Below the pieces are notes generated by a model, which saw only the letters and a list, made by a program, of their open reading frames with translations, searched no databases and was not told the origin of the DNA. Both the position numbers and the translations under genes were made by a program. 29,459 nt of DNA, taken from positions 1 to 29,459 of the forward strand of contig JAWKTM010000080.1 in the NCBI GenBank assembly GCA_041399085.1, in the 5' to 3' direction. Below, piece after piece: positions 16,887 through 25,326 of the stretch. The DNA comes from JAWKTM01 sp041399085 (GTDB lineage Bacteria; Planctomycetota; Planctomycetia; Pirellulales; Pirellulaceae). Position 1 is the stretch's first letter; each line of letters begins with the position of its first letter.

Positions 16887-17858
16887 TCAGTTGACCGCGG
16901 CGGCTCGCACCGGAAACCCCAGCCGCTTGTCCACCAAATTCAGCAGCGGTTCGCCCGCCAGATAGCGACGGAGATTCTCGGCCGCGAAGTTGGTCGTGTC
17001 GTCGATCCGGCGGGCCGATTGAGCGCCAACGTGCGGCGTGATAATCACGTTTGGCATGTCCCACAATGGGCTCGACTCAGCCAACGGTTCGACTTCGGTC
17101 ACGTCCAGCCCCGCGCCGGCTAATTGCCCGGACTCCAGCGCCGCGACCAAATCGGCTTCAACCACGTTCGGCCCCCGAGCGACGTTGATCAGCACCGAAC
17201 CGGGCTTCATCCGCGACAATCGTCGGCCACCGATCAAGCCACGGGTATCGTCGTTCAACGGCACGCACAAAATCAGCACGTCGACCAACGGCAGCAACTC
17301 GTCCAAACGGTCCGCCGGCCAAAGCTGATCGACGTGATCCGGCTTGTCGTACGGAAACAAATCGGTCGCCAGCAAGCGAACGCGAAACGGCGCCAGCGTC
17401 TCGGCAATGCGTCGTCCGTTGCCTCCCAGACCGACAATGCCGACCGTCGTGTGATGCAGATCCCGCGTCGGGCGTCGGACGAACTCGCGCCGCTCGGCCG
17501 CTCGGAAAAACACCGGCAAACCGCGCAGCAAGCCCAGCAGCAACGCCAGCGTTTGCTCGGCCACTTGATCGGCGAACAAACCCGAGGCGCTGGTCACGAC
17601 AATATCCGACGCGATCACTTCCGGCGTCAAACAATGATCCAAACCGGCGGCCGACGATTGAATCCATCGCAGTCGGCCTCGCTCGACAACTTCAGCCCAA
17701 GGCACCGGAACCTTGGCGTGACCGATGAACAAGTCCGCGTCCAATATCTCGGTGGCGATTCGCTCTTGGCCCGCGTCGACCAGCGTCGCGTGCGGCGCGA
17801 CGGCGGCCAGTGGTTCGAGATGTCGATTCTCCAGTGGGTAACAGAGGACGATTCGCAT
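16887..17858 (-). CDS. D-2-hydroxyacid dehydrogenase, NAD-dependent
   Basis: 323 residues from the ATG at 17858; this start is chosen because MRIVLCYPLENRH begins the fold. The frame is open to 17972 but the extra part is Ser/Arg-rich and not conserved-looking. The Rossmann motif GLGGNG is at 143-148. Catalytic residues are R228 (INVARGPNVVE), E257 (LDVTEVEPL) and H276 (IITPHVGAQ). These make it an active-looking member of the D-isomer specific 2-hydroxyacid dehydrogenase family, which reversibly reduces 2-ketoacids such as glyoxylate, hydroxypyruvate or phosphohydroxypyruvate precursors. The exact substrate cannot be told. It lacks the C-terminal ACT domain of full-length SerA. Twelve bases separate its stop from the zeta-like GTG, so the two are cotranscribed. 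Confidence 0.92.
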   Translation of the reverse strand: MRIVLCYPLENRHLEPLAAVAPHATLVDAGQERIATEILDADLFIGHAKVPVPWAEVVERGRLRWIQSSAAGLDHCLTPEVIASDIVVTSASGLFADQVAEQTLALLLGLLRGLPVFFRAAERREFVRRPTRDLHHTTVGIVGLGGNGRRIAETLAPFRVRLLATDLFPYDKPDHVDQLWPADRLDELLPLVDVLILCVPLNDDTRGLIGGRRLSRMKPGSVLINVARGPNVVEADLVAALESGQLAGAGLDVTEVEPLAESSPLWDMPNVIITPHVGAQSARRIDDTTNFAAENLRRYLAGEPLLNLVDKRLGFPVRAAAVN

Positions 17859-17974
17859 GGTTCGTTGCGGCGACAGAAAAGGAGACGCGTGGGGATTGGT
17901 CCGGTGATCGGTCGAGGATACCGTCGCTCGGTCGTTTGCGACATCCGAGCAACAATCCACAATGGCGATCAAGC

Positions 17975-19657
17975 TCAGGGCTCGACGCGCCGAAGCTCCA
18001 CTTGCCGAATCTCGATTCCCGATTCGCCGTTCAGTTTCGGCGTCGTCAACACCAGCGGCGCGCGTCCGGCCTCCAACCGCAGTCGACCGAGCGACAAACG
18101 TTGGAAGGGTTTGTCATACGATTCGATTCGCTTCACGCGGTCCGGCGCCGGGAACAGCGGCGGGTCGAACGCTTCCTTGATCTCGGCGGAGACGGATCGA
18201 CTGCCGCGAGTTACCGCCAGCTTCGTTCCAACGGCTTCGTCCGCGCAAGCGTATTTCACGGTAACCGTATAATCGCCGGCCGTCAGAACTTCGATGTCCC
18301 AATCGACGTGCGCATCCGCCGCGGTCCAGCCAGTCAACCAGGAAGCATTCGGCGGACCGGCGCTGAACCGCAGTCCCTTCCCCTGAAATTCGCTGTCTTG
18401 CGCCGGCAGCACGGTAAAGCCTCGGGCCGGATGGCCCACCGGGTAAGCACGATCGCCCGGCTTGTCGGCCGCCATCTCCTTCCGCCAATCGTTCAACCGG
18501 GCAAGGAGCGCTCGGTGCAAGTCCGGCTGGCGTTGAGCAAGATTTTCGCGCTGAGCCGGATCGGACTGCATATCGAACAGCGTTGCCGCGTCGGCTCGGT
18601 ACCGCTGAGTCCGAATACTGTACTTATTGCCCCAGGTCGAGAAGATTGCTCGGTCCGGCCAATTCACATCCTCGCCGAGCAATAGCGGCTTGAGGCTCAC
18701 GCCATCCATCGGCTTCGGCTGCCGTGGGGAATTCGACACATCAATGTCGCATAGGTCCACCAATGTCGGTAGCAAGTCGATATGACTGGCAATCGGCTCG
18801 ACCATTCGCCCAGGCGAGATCCGCTTTGGCCAACGCACAAACAGCGGCGAACGCACGCCGCCCTCGTCGACCGATCCCTTACGCCCCTTCATCTCGCCAT
18901 TCCAACGCCACGAATTCGGCCCGTTGTCGGACAGATAGACAATAATGGTATCCTCGGCCAACTTCAGCTCATCTAGCTTCTTTAGCAGCCGTCCCATATT
19001 CCAATCGATGTTTTCACACATCGCCATGGCCGCGATCGTCATCAATGGATCCTCCTTCTCAGGATCGCGATGCCGCATCGTCACGCCGCGCTGTAGCGCG
19101 CGATCATAAAACTCATCGGGTACGAGCATCGGTGAATGCGGCGTGTTATATGCCACATAACAAAGAAACGGTTGATCCCGATTCGCTTCGATAAACTGCA
19201 TCGCGTGATCGGTAAAATCGTCGATGCAAAACCCTGATCCTTGTACCTCTTCGCCATTGTGATCCAGCAACGGGTCGAAGTAGCTGCCCCAATGCCCGCA
19301 ACAGAATCCATAAAACTCGTCGAAGCCACGACCATTGGGATGATAAGGATACTGTGACCCATTGTGCCATTTGCCGAACGCTGCCGTGGCATATCCTGCC
19401 GAGCCAAACAGTTCCGCGATCGTCACTTCGTCAAGGTTCATCCGCTCGCCGCCACGAGTTACACCAGTAACCCCACAGCGCAAATGATAACGTCCGGTCA
19501 GCAAGCTGGCGCGCGTTGGCGAACACACCGGCGACACAAAGAACCGCTCGAACTGCGCTCCAGCCTGAGCCAAACCGTCGATGTTCGGCGTCCGCAGGTT
19601 CTCATTGCCATGCAAGCTCAGGTCGCCCCAGCCCTGATCGTCCGTGATCACAATCAC
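17975..19657 (-). CDS. Arylsulfatase-type sulfatase with C-terminal beta domain; signal peptide out of frame
   Basis: The open frame starts effectively at a GTG (19657) and gives 560 residues. Active-site motif CSPTRASLLTGR has C45 as the formylglycine precursor; metal ligands are TDDQGWGDL near the start and LSDNGPNSW later; EMKGRKGSVDEGGVRSPLFV is typical of arylsulfatases. Roughly 150 C-terminal residues, after FTVLPAQDSEFQGKG, form a beta-rich module resembling domains appended to planctomycete sulfatases. An ATG at 19766 starts a good signal peptide (RWLLGLLVATSVMIVFA) that is one base out of frame with AAERPNVVIVITDDQGW. Removing one G from the GGG at 19688-19690 (plus-strand CCC) joins them, giving about 596 residues. 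As written the enzyme would lack export. Sulfate ester substrate unknown. Confidence 0.9.
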   Translation of the reverse strand: MIVITDDQGWGDLSLHGNENLRTPNIDGLAQAGAQFERFFVSPVCSPTRASLLTGRYHLRCGVTGVTRGGERMNLDEVTIAELFGSAGYATAAFGKWHNGSQYPYHPNGRGFDEFYGFCCGHWGSYFDPLLDHNGEEVQGSGFCIDDFTDHAMQFIEANRDQPFLCYVAYNTPHSPMLVPDEFYDRALQRGVTMRHRDPEKEDPLMTIAAMAMCENIDWNMGRLLKKLDELKLAEDTIIVYLSDNGPNSWRWNGEMKGRKGSVDEGGVRSPLFVRWPKRISPGRMVEPIASHIDLLPTLVDLCDIDVSNSPRQPKPMDGVSLKPLLLGEDVNWPDRAIFSTWGNKYSIRTQRYRADAATLFDMQSDPAQRENLAQRQPDLHRALLARLNDWRKEMAADKPGDRAYPVGHPARGFTVLPAQDSEFQGKGLRFSAGPPNASWLTGWTAADAHVDWDIEVLTAGDYTVTVKYACADEAVGTKLAVTRGSRSVSAEIKEAFDPPLFPAPDRVKRIESYDKPFQRLSLGRLRLEAGRAPLVLTTPKLNGESGIEIRQVELRRVEP

Positions 19658-19934
19658 GACATTCGGACGCTCGGCCGCAACGCCATGCCCGCGCGAACAC
19701 GATCATGACGGACGTTGCCACCAACAACCCCAACAACCAACGAACCCCGCCGAACTCGAATCTCATATTTACTCGCCCCTAGAATGACAGCCAACGCCAT
19801 TCATTTCAGAATTTTGCTGTGATCCAATTGCTATTCTGCTCATCCGTAGCACCCAGAACACTCAAATGAGGTCTCGATCGTCGGTGGCGACACTTTCTCC
19901 CGAGACGAAACATCGATTATGAACCAACCTGGCC

Positions 19935-20831
19935 CTACCAATCAACTTGCTCCCGAACTAGTTCGCCGTAGAGTTCGGGGCGGCGAGTGCGTAACGTGTA
20001 GTTCGGCAACGCGCGCTCTTGAGCAAGCTGGTCGGCGGTGAGTTCGGCCAGGATCATCTCGTCGCGTATTTCTTCCTCTTGAGTCGACGCCAGCAAGTCC
20101 CCGTTCGGGGCGAAGACTAACGCCGCGCCGGCGTGGTGCGGCTGATATGGAGAATTTGCCGGATACGTATCTACATAGCCAGCTCGTCCGGCCTGATCCG
20201 CAAGCACCACGTAGCAGGCGTTTTCGCGGGCCCGCATGGCATAACATGACTGAAAATGCTCGTGAGCGTACTGCCGAGCCGCCGCGGCGGAACCGGGGCT
20301 GTCGTCCCACATTCGCATTCGCGCGGCGTGCGGCATCAACAACACATCCGCGCCACGCAGCGCCAGAATCCGCGCGGGCTCGGGAAACTGATTGTCATAA
20401 CAAATGATCATTCCAACCTTACATTTCCCGATATCAAACACGGGCAGTTCTCGCCCACCCTTGTAGTACAACACTTCATCACGCGACGGATGCAATTTCC
20501 GTTGCTTGCCGATATAACCGTCGGGCCCCACAAGTACTTGTGTGTTATAAACAATGTCCCGTTGCTTCTCACTCAAACCCACGGACAAGGTCAGTCGATA
20601 CTCGCGCGCAATGGCCGACAAGCGAGCCACGCTGGGGCCATCCGGCACTTCCTCCGCAAGTTCCCACGTATTGGGAGCACAGTGCCCGTGCAGCAACAAC
20701 TCGGGAAACAGCACCAACTCCGCGCCGGCGTCCGCGGCCTTTCGGCACCAACCGTCAATGGCATCCAGCATCCGCGATTGCTCGCCCAACGGGCTGTTCA
20801 TGCTGACCGCCGCCACACGAATCGTATTCAT
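19935..20831 (-). CDS. Carbon-nitrogen hydrolase, nitrilase superfamily
   Basis: 298 residues from the ATG at 20831, which has an AAAGGA ribosome site; a much longer open frame upstream overlaps the MFS gene and is spurious. The catalytic triad is visible: E44 (FPELLLHGH), K112 (GKQRKLHPS) and C144 (IICYDNQFPEP). The enzymes hydrolyse amides, nitriles or carbamoyl groups to acids and ammonia. The overall pattern is amidase/carbamoylase-like rather than true nitrilase, but the substrate cannot be assigned. There is no signal peptide, so it is cytoplasmic. It is the last gene of a hydrolase-MFS-nitrilase operon: 11 bases separate it from the MFS stop. This suggests it acts on the imported compound or its breakdown product. 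Confidence 0.92.
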   Translation of the reverse strand: MNTIRVAAVSMNSPLGEQSRMLDAIDGWCRKAADAGAELVLFPELLLHGHCAPNTWELAEEVPDGPSVARLSAIAREYRLTLSVGLSEKQRDIVYNTQVLVGPDGYIGKQRKLHPSRDEVLYYKGGRELPVFDIGKCKVGMIICYDNQFPEPARILALRGADVLLMPHAARMRMWDDSPGSAAAARQYAHEHFQSCYAMRARENACYVVLADQAGRAGYVDTYPANSPYQPHHAGAALVFAPNGDLLASTQEEEIRDEMILAELTADQLAQERALPNYTLRTRRPELYGELVREQVDW

Positions 20832-20842
20832 TGCGTTTCCTT

Positions 20843-22189
20843 TTATGAGCCACCGATTGCTTGTGGCGATCCAGAGTTGCCAGTCGCCAAGGTACGCGAC
20901 GCGTCGACAGCAGAAGTTTGCCGTCGCCCCCAAAATAGTAGCAGTACGAAAAAGGCGAGAAGCGGGCCAACGCCGACCGAAGCAAACAAATAGGGACGAA
21001 CGTCTGGGTAAGAATCGAGCAGCTTGCCCACCGCTGGATGCACCAACGCCAGAATCATCCAAGTCGAGAACGCCAACGTTCCCCCAACCTTTCCTTGATG
21101 TTTGCCAGATAGTTCTTGGTTCAGTGAATAGTAGACGGGAAACACACCCAGCGAACCGAAAGCGACAATTAACAGTGCTGCCAAAAGCCACCAGCCTGTC
21201 GGAAGAAAGGCTGCCACGATTGACATGGCCGACATTAAACCGAACAGTAGAAATGCAAACATCCTGGAGCGATGCACGTTCCAACCTCGACGGGGCAACC
21301 ACGCGGTCAAGGCGCCGGCTGCCAAGCTGCCGAAGAATGTGGCCAAGTAGTATATCGACCGAAAGTATCCGACGAACTCCGGACTGTAGCCATGCTCTTC
21401 TTGCAACGTATCCGGAAACCATACGCGCACATAATGCCAGGGAACGTTGATACAAATGACGACGACCAGCAGCAACCACCAGCGACGGGTTAACAGCACT
21501 TGCCAGAACGACGATTCCCGAATCGCCTCCGACCGTCCAATCCCCGCGCTGGTCTCGTCCGTCTGAATAACCTCGCGCCGCAAGTCATCATCCGTAACGG
21601 AAAAACACCATACGATCGCCCAAGGAATGCCAATTCCACCGACGATGAAGAACGCCCATCGCCACTGGTCGGGATCGACTTTTAGAAGCAAGACGATTAA
21701 CAACGGCGTTGCCACCGCCCCTAACGACGCCCCGCTCTGCAACACGCTATTCGCGAACGTTCGATGGGCCGGATGAAAGACCCGCTGAGTGGTACGAAGC
21801 GAGCACGGCCAATGGCCCGCCTCAAATAACCCCAAGGTGAATTGAGCGCAGCTCAAACCGAGCAGCGTATCCACCATCCCCGAGGCAATGCCCGCCAGGG
21901 ACCAAACCACTACAACAACCGGGTACAGCCAACGAACGTTCAGCCAGTCGGCAAGAATTCCAAACGTCAAACCGCCCAAGGCAAACCCTAAAGAAAACAT
22001 TCCCGACGCGTAACCATAGCCCTCCTTGTTGGTCTCAAAGGCTACCTGAACACGTTGCGAGTTTTCCGTTAGGGCGAATCGGTTGGCATAATTTAGAAAC
22101 GTCGCCGACAGCAAGACCAGACAGATAAACGCCGCCCAACCAGGACGGCGTCGCGAGTCGACTGATATTTGCGCGGGGATGTTTGCCAT
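20843..22189 (-). CDS. MFS transporter, ACS-like (hexuronate/anion:cation symporter type)
   Basis: 448 residues with about 12 hydrophobic helices in two halves separated by a charged central loop (VTDDDLRREVIQTDET region). Helix 1 carries FLNYANRFAL; the loop between helices 2 and 3 carries GILADWLNVRWLYP, and helix 4 has GLFEAGHWPCSLRTTQRVF, a pattern close to the GxGEAxxxPxxxK segment of anion:cation symporters such as ExuT. It probably imports an organic anion with protons or sodium ions. Its ATG at 22189 is only three bases after the hydrolase stop, and the nitrilase gene follows after 11 bases, so all three are expected on one transcript and may share a substrate. Confidence 0.92.
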   Translation of the reverse strand: MANIPAQISVDSRRRPGWAAFICLVLLSATFLNYANRFALTENSQRVQVAFETNKEGYGYASGMFSLGFALGGLTFGILADWLNVRWLYPVVVVVWSLAGIASGMVDTLLGLSCAQFTLGLFEAGHWPCSLRTTQRVFHPAHRTFANSVLQSGASLGAVATPLLIVLLLKVDPDQWRWAFFIVGGIGIPWAIVWCFSVTDDDLRREVIQTDETSAGIGRSEAIRESSFWQVLLTRRWWLLLVVVICINVPWHYVRVWFPDTLQEEHGYSPEFVGYFRSIYYLATFFGSLAAGALTAWLPRRGWNVHRSRMFAFLLFGLMSAMSIVAAFLPTGWWLLAALLIVAFGSLGVFPVYYSLNQELSGKHQGKVGGTLAFSTWMILALVHPAVGKLLDSYPDVRPYLFASVGVGPLLAFFVLLLFWGRRQTSAVDASRTLATGNSGSPQAIGGS

Positions 22190-22192
22190 AAC

Positions 22193-23095
22193 TTACTCGG
22201 CCGACAATACGCTGATTGATCGCAACCAACGTTCGACCAACGCGGGCCAACCGGTCACCGCATGTTCGGTTGGGCGTAATCCGTAGCCATGTCCACCGGT
22301 TGGGAATATGTGTAGCTCGGCTGGAATCTTATGCTCTTTTAAGGCCAAGAAGTAGGCGATGCTACTGTTACAAGTCACGCCGTCGTTCTGGGCGTGAATC
22401 ATAATGGCGGGGGGAGTCTTATCGCTAACGGGCACCTCGTCGGCAAGCTGTACACCTAACTCACCCTTTTCCCCGGTCAGGTAGGCTGGATAGATTAACA
22501 CCGAAAAGTCGGGCCGGCAGCTAATCTCGTCCGTGGCATCAACGGCATCATACGTTCGCGTGGAGAAATTCGTGGACGCCGTCGCGGCAAGATGCCCGCC
22601 CGCGCTGAATCCCAATATCCCAATCTTATCGGGCTCGATTCCCCAGTCATTGGCATGCTGTCGGACAATGGAAATCGCCCGCTGTGCATCCTTTAGCGGC
22701 AATTCATGCTTCGCCAACTCCTTGGCACGAGGCACTCGATACTGCAGCACGATTCCGGTGACGCCAATTTCGTTGAGCCACCGAGCTACTTCCGTTCCTT
22801 CCAAATCCAGCGCCAAGATGTGATAACCGCCTCCCGGACAAATCACCACGGCGGCTTTCGTGTCCTTTTCCTTGGCGGGACGGTAAATCGTCAACGTCGG
22901 CTTCGAGACCGATGTGACCCGAGTGCCAATCCGTTCGTTTTGTTCACTCTTGTTCTCCAATACCGCGTCGGCAGCCACTCCAGGCGCTCTAGCTGGCCAG
23001 ACATCGATAACCCGCGGTCCGTCCGCCAACAATGAGTGTTGGCTATGTGTCGCGGCGATGCCGATTAAAAATATCGAAACGAGTAACAGTCTCAT
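22193..23095 (-). CDS. Exported alpha/beta hydrolase (acetyl-esterase/BD-FAE-like)
   Basis: 300 residues from the ATG at 23095, taken as start because it opens a signal peptide (MRLLLVSIFLIGIAATHSQH); an in-frame TTG 36 bases earlier is weaker. The oxyanion region is CPGGGY (86-91), the nucleophile elbow is GFSAGGH with S164, the acid is D238 (HAQNDGV), and the base is H269 (GGHGYGL). These match exported esterases of the acetyl-xylan esterase/dienelactone hydrolase-like group in Planctomycetes. It would release an acyl group from a carbohydrate or other ester in the periplasm, after which the MFS transporter could import the product. First gene of the three-gene operon. Confidence 0.9.
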   Translation of the reverse strand: MRLLLVSIFLIGIAATHSQHSLLADGPRVIDVWPARAPGVAADAVLENKSEQNERIGTRVTSVSKPTLTIYRPAKEKDTKAAVVICPGGGYHILALDLEGTEVARWLNEIGVTGIVLQYRVPRAKELAKHELPLKDAQRAISIVRQHANDWGIEPDKIGILGFSAGGHLAATASTNFSTRTYDAVDATDEISCRPDFSVLIYPAYLTGEKGELGVQLADEVPVSDKTPPAIMIHAQNDGVTCNSSIAYFLALKEHKIPAELHIFPTGGHGYGLRPTEHAVTGWPALVERWLRSISVLSAE

Positions 23096-23167
23096 TGTTG
23101 TATGGCTCCAATTGGTATTCTGGGAGTTCAAGGCTTAAGCTATGCCGTTTTCAAATCGATTCGTTGA

Positions 23168-24094
23168 CTAAGACGCTGGCAGTTCACACTTATCGTCGGC
23201 GACGCGACCGTGGTACAGCGACACACCAATGCCCGAATTAATGACGCTGGAATATGACAAGTACGCGGAAAATAGCACTGCCAATCCCAATGCGGAACCG
23301 TATGTGAAGAGACCAAACATCGCCATCGCTTGTTGCAGGAACACAGTGGGAAACGAGATAATGGCCGCGATCACGTACAACTTGCAGGTGTCCGCGACGT
23401 TGCGTTGACAAAACCGGAACGCCTTGCCGATGGCGGTCATGAGTTCCGCGTTTTCAAGTGCGATACTGGCTTGAGTCAAGTTGAGAATAACGCCGACTCC
23501 CGCAAAAGCCATCATTGCCACGTATCCAAATGCCAGATTCACGGGATTACGACTCGAGTCTTGTAATCGCTCGGGGGTAAATCCCGCAGCCAAGTCCACC
23601 TGTTGTTGGGCGCTTATTAAACTGCCAGCAAATGTGATGGGTAGGTAGATGGCCAGGGATGCGACAATCGCTAGCAGAACTAACAGCAGCAAGCGAACGT
23701 AGTAGCGTTTGGCATTGGACGGAAATTTATCCACAGGGTCGCCGATAACGGCGCCCCGGACGATTCCCAGGATTCCGCCCATAACCCACGGCATGCCGAA
23801 AACCACGAGCGGCAACCACGTGCAAATGAAGCATCCGACTCCTATCATCATGAACGCTTCGGGGGGCGGCTCCTTTCCCGGCTGCACTTGCATCCCGCCA
23901 GTTTCAAGCAACAGAACGGCCGACAAGTTCCCGCCAATTTGATTGGGGGCCAACAACAGGAACAATAGCAACGCTCCCAAAATCGCCCGATTCCCAGCCG
24001 CAAATCCGCGCACCGCTAACGAGGAAAACGGTAGTCTGGGCGCGTCGTCGCTCTGAATTGGCAGTCGATTCGCTTCGTTCGGACTCGGCTCCAT
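23168..24094 (-). CDS. Multi-pass membrane protein of unknown function
   Basis: 308 residues from the ATG at 24094 (MEPSPNEANRL); the frame extends further upstream but that stretch is Cys/Arg-rich and not convincing. About five to seven hydrophobic helices are seen: ILGALLLFLLLAPNQIGG, MMIGVGCFICTWLPLVVFGM, LLLLVLLAIVASLAIYLPI, LAFGYVAMMAFAGVGVILNL, KLYVIAAIISFPTVFLQQAM and a last SALGLAVLFSAYLS. A polar N-terminus of about 30 residues precedes them. No enzyme motif, transporter signature or ATPase is seen, and I do not recognise the family. It is on the same strand as the hydrolase operon, whose first ATG lies 72 bases after its stop, so readthrough is possible. Confidence 0.8.
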   Translation of the reverse strand: MEPSPNEANRLPIQSDDAPRLPFSSLAVRGFAAGNRAILGALLLFLLLAPNQIGGNLSAVLLLETGGMQVQPGKEPPPEAFMMIGVGCFICTWLPLVVFGMPWVMGGILGIVRGAVIGDPVDKFPSNAKRYYVRLLLLVLLAIVASLAIYLPITFAGSLISAQQQVDLAAGFTPERLQDSSRNPVNLAFGYVAMMAFAGVGVILNLTQASIALENAELMTAIGKAFRFCQRNVADTCKLYVIAAIISFPTVFLQQAMAMFGLFTYGSALGLAVLFSAYLSYSSVINSGIGVSLYHGRVADDKCELPAS

Positions 24095-24755
24095 TGGGTC
24101 GCTTTCTAGGTCTGAAGTCGTTGGCCAGCAAGGCGGCTTACTGTAGCACGACAGAGTGCGACTCGCAAATCTGCCGAACACGCAATCGTCGCCATGCACG
24201 TCTACGGGCCGACCTTGCAGGCTCAAACGCGGGATGTGTGGTTATAGCGGGTTTAACGATATCGTCCGTCAGTGACATCAAGCGACGTGGGCGGATTGGG
24301 GCCGTTTTTGCTGTTATGCAAATCCGCGATGTATGCTTGTGCGAAGTTCATTTCCGCGTGCGTCGTGCGCAAGGTGCACCAATCGCTATTTGATTTATCG
24401 AGAGTGATCGTCATGTTGTTCGGACATCTAATAACGGCCAAATTCCTGCCGACGACGATGTTTCTGTTGCCGATCGCCTCACGGTATTGGTAGGGCTATC
24501 ATACGCGCTTGATCGTTCTCACTTCGGGTTCCGCGCTTCCTGCGGATTCTTACGCCTGCTTTTGGCCAAATTCCGCTTTGCGCACGGAAAAGACGGCACA
24601 TTCGCCCCGCAGCCGACCTACGGTTCGGTGTCGGCAGTTCCTCGCCAATTGGGGGCAGGTGTTGTCGGAACTCGGTTGATCGGGGGCATGCGTTTCGAGC
24701 CATCATTGGCGATGGCCATCCCGAGAGCCGGCTACAATACGAAGTGAGGTGTGTG
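24095..24755. other. Intergenic region, 660 bases, before prepilin gene
   Basis: No gene is convincing except a weak reverse-strand candidate at 24253-24414, listed separately. A TACAAT box at 24732-24737 precedes the prepilin but is too close to its start and lacks a -35 partner. I see no repeats, tRNA or riboswitch-like structure. The left end must carry the promoter of the leftward membrane-protein gene. Confidence 0.45.
24253..24414 (-). CDS. Possible small protein or gene remnant
   Basis: 53 residues from an ATG at 24414 (an in-frame TTG at 24441 adds nine). The sequence MTITLDKSNSDWCTLRTTHA... has a balanced, non-shadow-like composition with mixed charged and polar residues and ends at a stop at 24253. 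There is no clear ribosome site and no recognised family. It may be a real small gene, the decayed end of a lost gene, or chance. Confidence 0.2.
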   Translation of the reverse strand: MTITLDKSNSDWCTLRTTHAEMNFAQAYIADLHNSKNGPNPPTSLDVTDGRYR

Positions 24756-25091
24756 ATGAAGAATCATTTGGTGAAGAAGCCAACTCGTCGATGTCGCGGA
24801 TTCTCGTTATTGGAGTTGTTGGCGGTTGTCACAATTCTGGGCATTATCGCAGTCGTCGTGGTGCCGCGTGTTTCCGTATCCAGCAAGAAGGCCAAAGAGG
24901 AAGCTAACCGTCAGAACAAGGCGGAGATCAATTCCGCTGTCGAACGTTGGTACTTCGAGAAGGGAACGTGGCCAGCGAACAATCTATCGGACATTGGCGC
25001 TGACACGAATTACTTCCCCAGCGGCATTCCCAAAAACCCGGTGAACAACACCAGCTATACTTTGAATGCCACGACGCATCGGGTGAACTGA
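24756..25091 (+). CDS. Type II secretion/type IV pilin-like prepilin
   Basis: 111 residues from the ATG at 24756, preceded by GAGGT; an in-frame GTG 12 bases earlier is less likely. The prepilin cleavage and N-methylation site is RGFSLLELLAVVTILGII: cleavage after G, mature F1 with glutamate at position 5, then a hydrophobic helix. The remainder is a short globular head (VERWYFEKGTWPANNLSDIG ... YFPSGIPKNPVNN), similar to GspG-like pseudopilins of Planctomycetes. It needs a prepilin peptidase encoded elsewhere. Its role (pseudopilus, pilus or surface protein) is unknown. It stands alone on the plus strand, convergent with the DUF1559 gene. Confidence 0.85.
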   Translation: MKNHLVKKPTRRCRGFSLLELLAVVTILGIIAVVVVPRVSVSSKKAKEEANRQNKAEINSAVERWYFEKGTWPANNLSDIGADTNYFPSGIPKNPVNNTSYTLNATTHRVN

Positions 25092-25161
25092 TCCACCGTA
25101 AAGCGGCCTCTCCGGCTGTCCAGTGGATCTGATGGCGTGAACGAGTGTCCCCATCCACAGC

Positions 25162-25193
25162 GAGAGTGTTTGTCAGCCTAGACGAACACTCTC
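25162..25193. terminator. Long hairpin between convergent genes
   Basis: GAGAGTGTTTGTC (25162-25174) pairs with GACGAACACTCTC (25181-25193) around a six-base loop, with one G-T wobble. There is no T-run on either side. It lies 70 bases after the prepilin stop; a terminator or transcript-end hairpin is plausible. Confidence 0.45.
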
Positions 25194-25242
25194 AATGCGA
25201 CACTCTATATTGCCAAAACGCTGGCTTGTGCATCTCACGGTA

Positions 25243-25276
25243 GCAAAGCGCGATCCGGGATTGGGTCGCGCTTTGC
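25243..25276. terminator. Perfect hairpin between convergent genes
   Basis: GCAAAGCGCGA (25243-25253) and TCGCGCTTTGC (25266-25276) form a perfect 11-base stem with a 12-base loop. It sits about 50 bases beyond the DUF1559 stop on the reverse strand. The stem is strong enough to end transcription but lacks a clear T-tract. Confidence 0.5.
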
Positions 25277-25326
25277 CGCATTTCATGGAAGCTGACACCT
25301 GCCAAATGGATTGACGCCAAGCAAGA

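Noticed and set aside
20831..21479. N-terminal extension of the nitrilase frame
   Set aside because: The extra 216 codons lie within the MFS gene in another frame, and the proper start has a good ribosome site and the family N-terminus.
24487..24747. 86-codon plus-strand frame before the prepilin
   Set aside because: No ribosome site, low-complexity composition and overlap with the likely leader of the prepilin gene.
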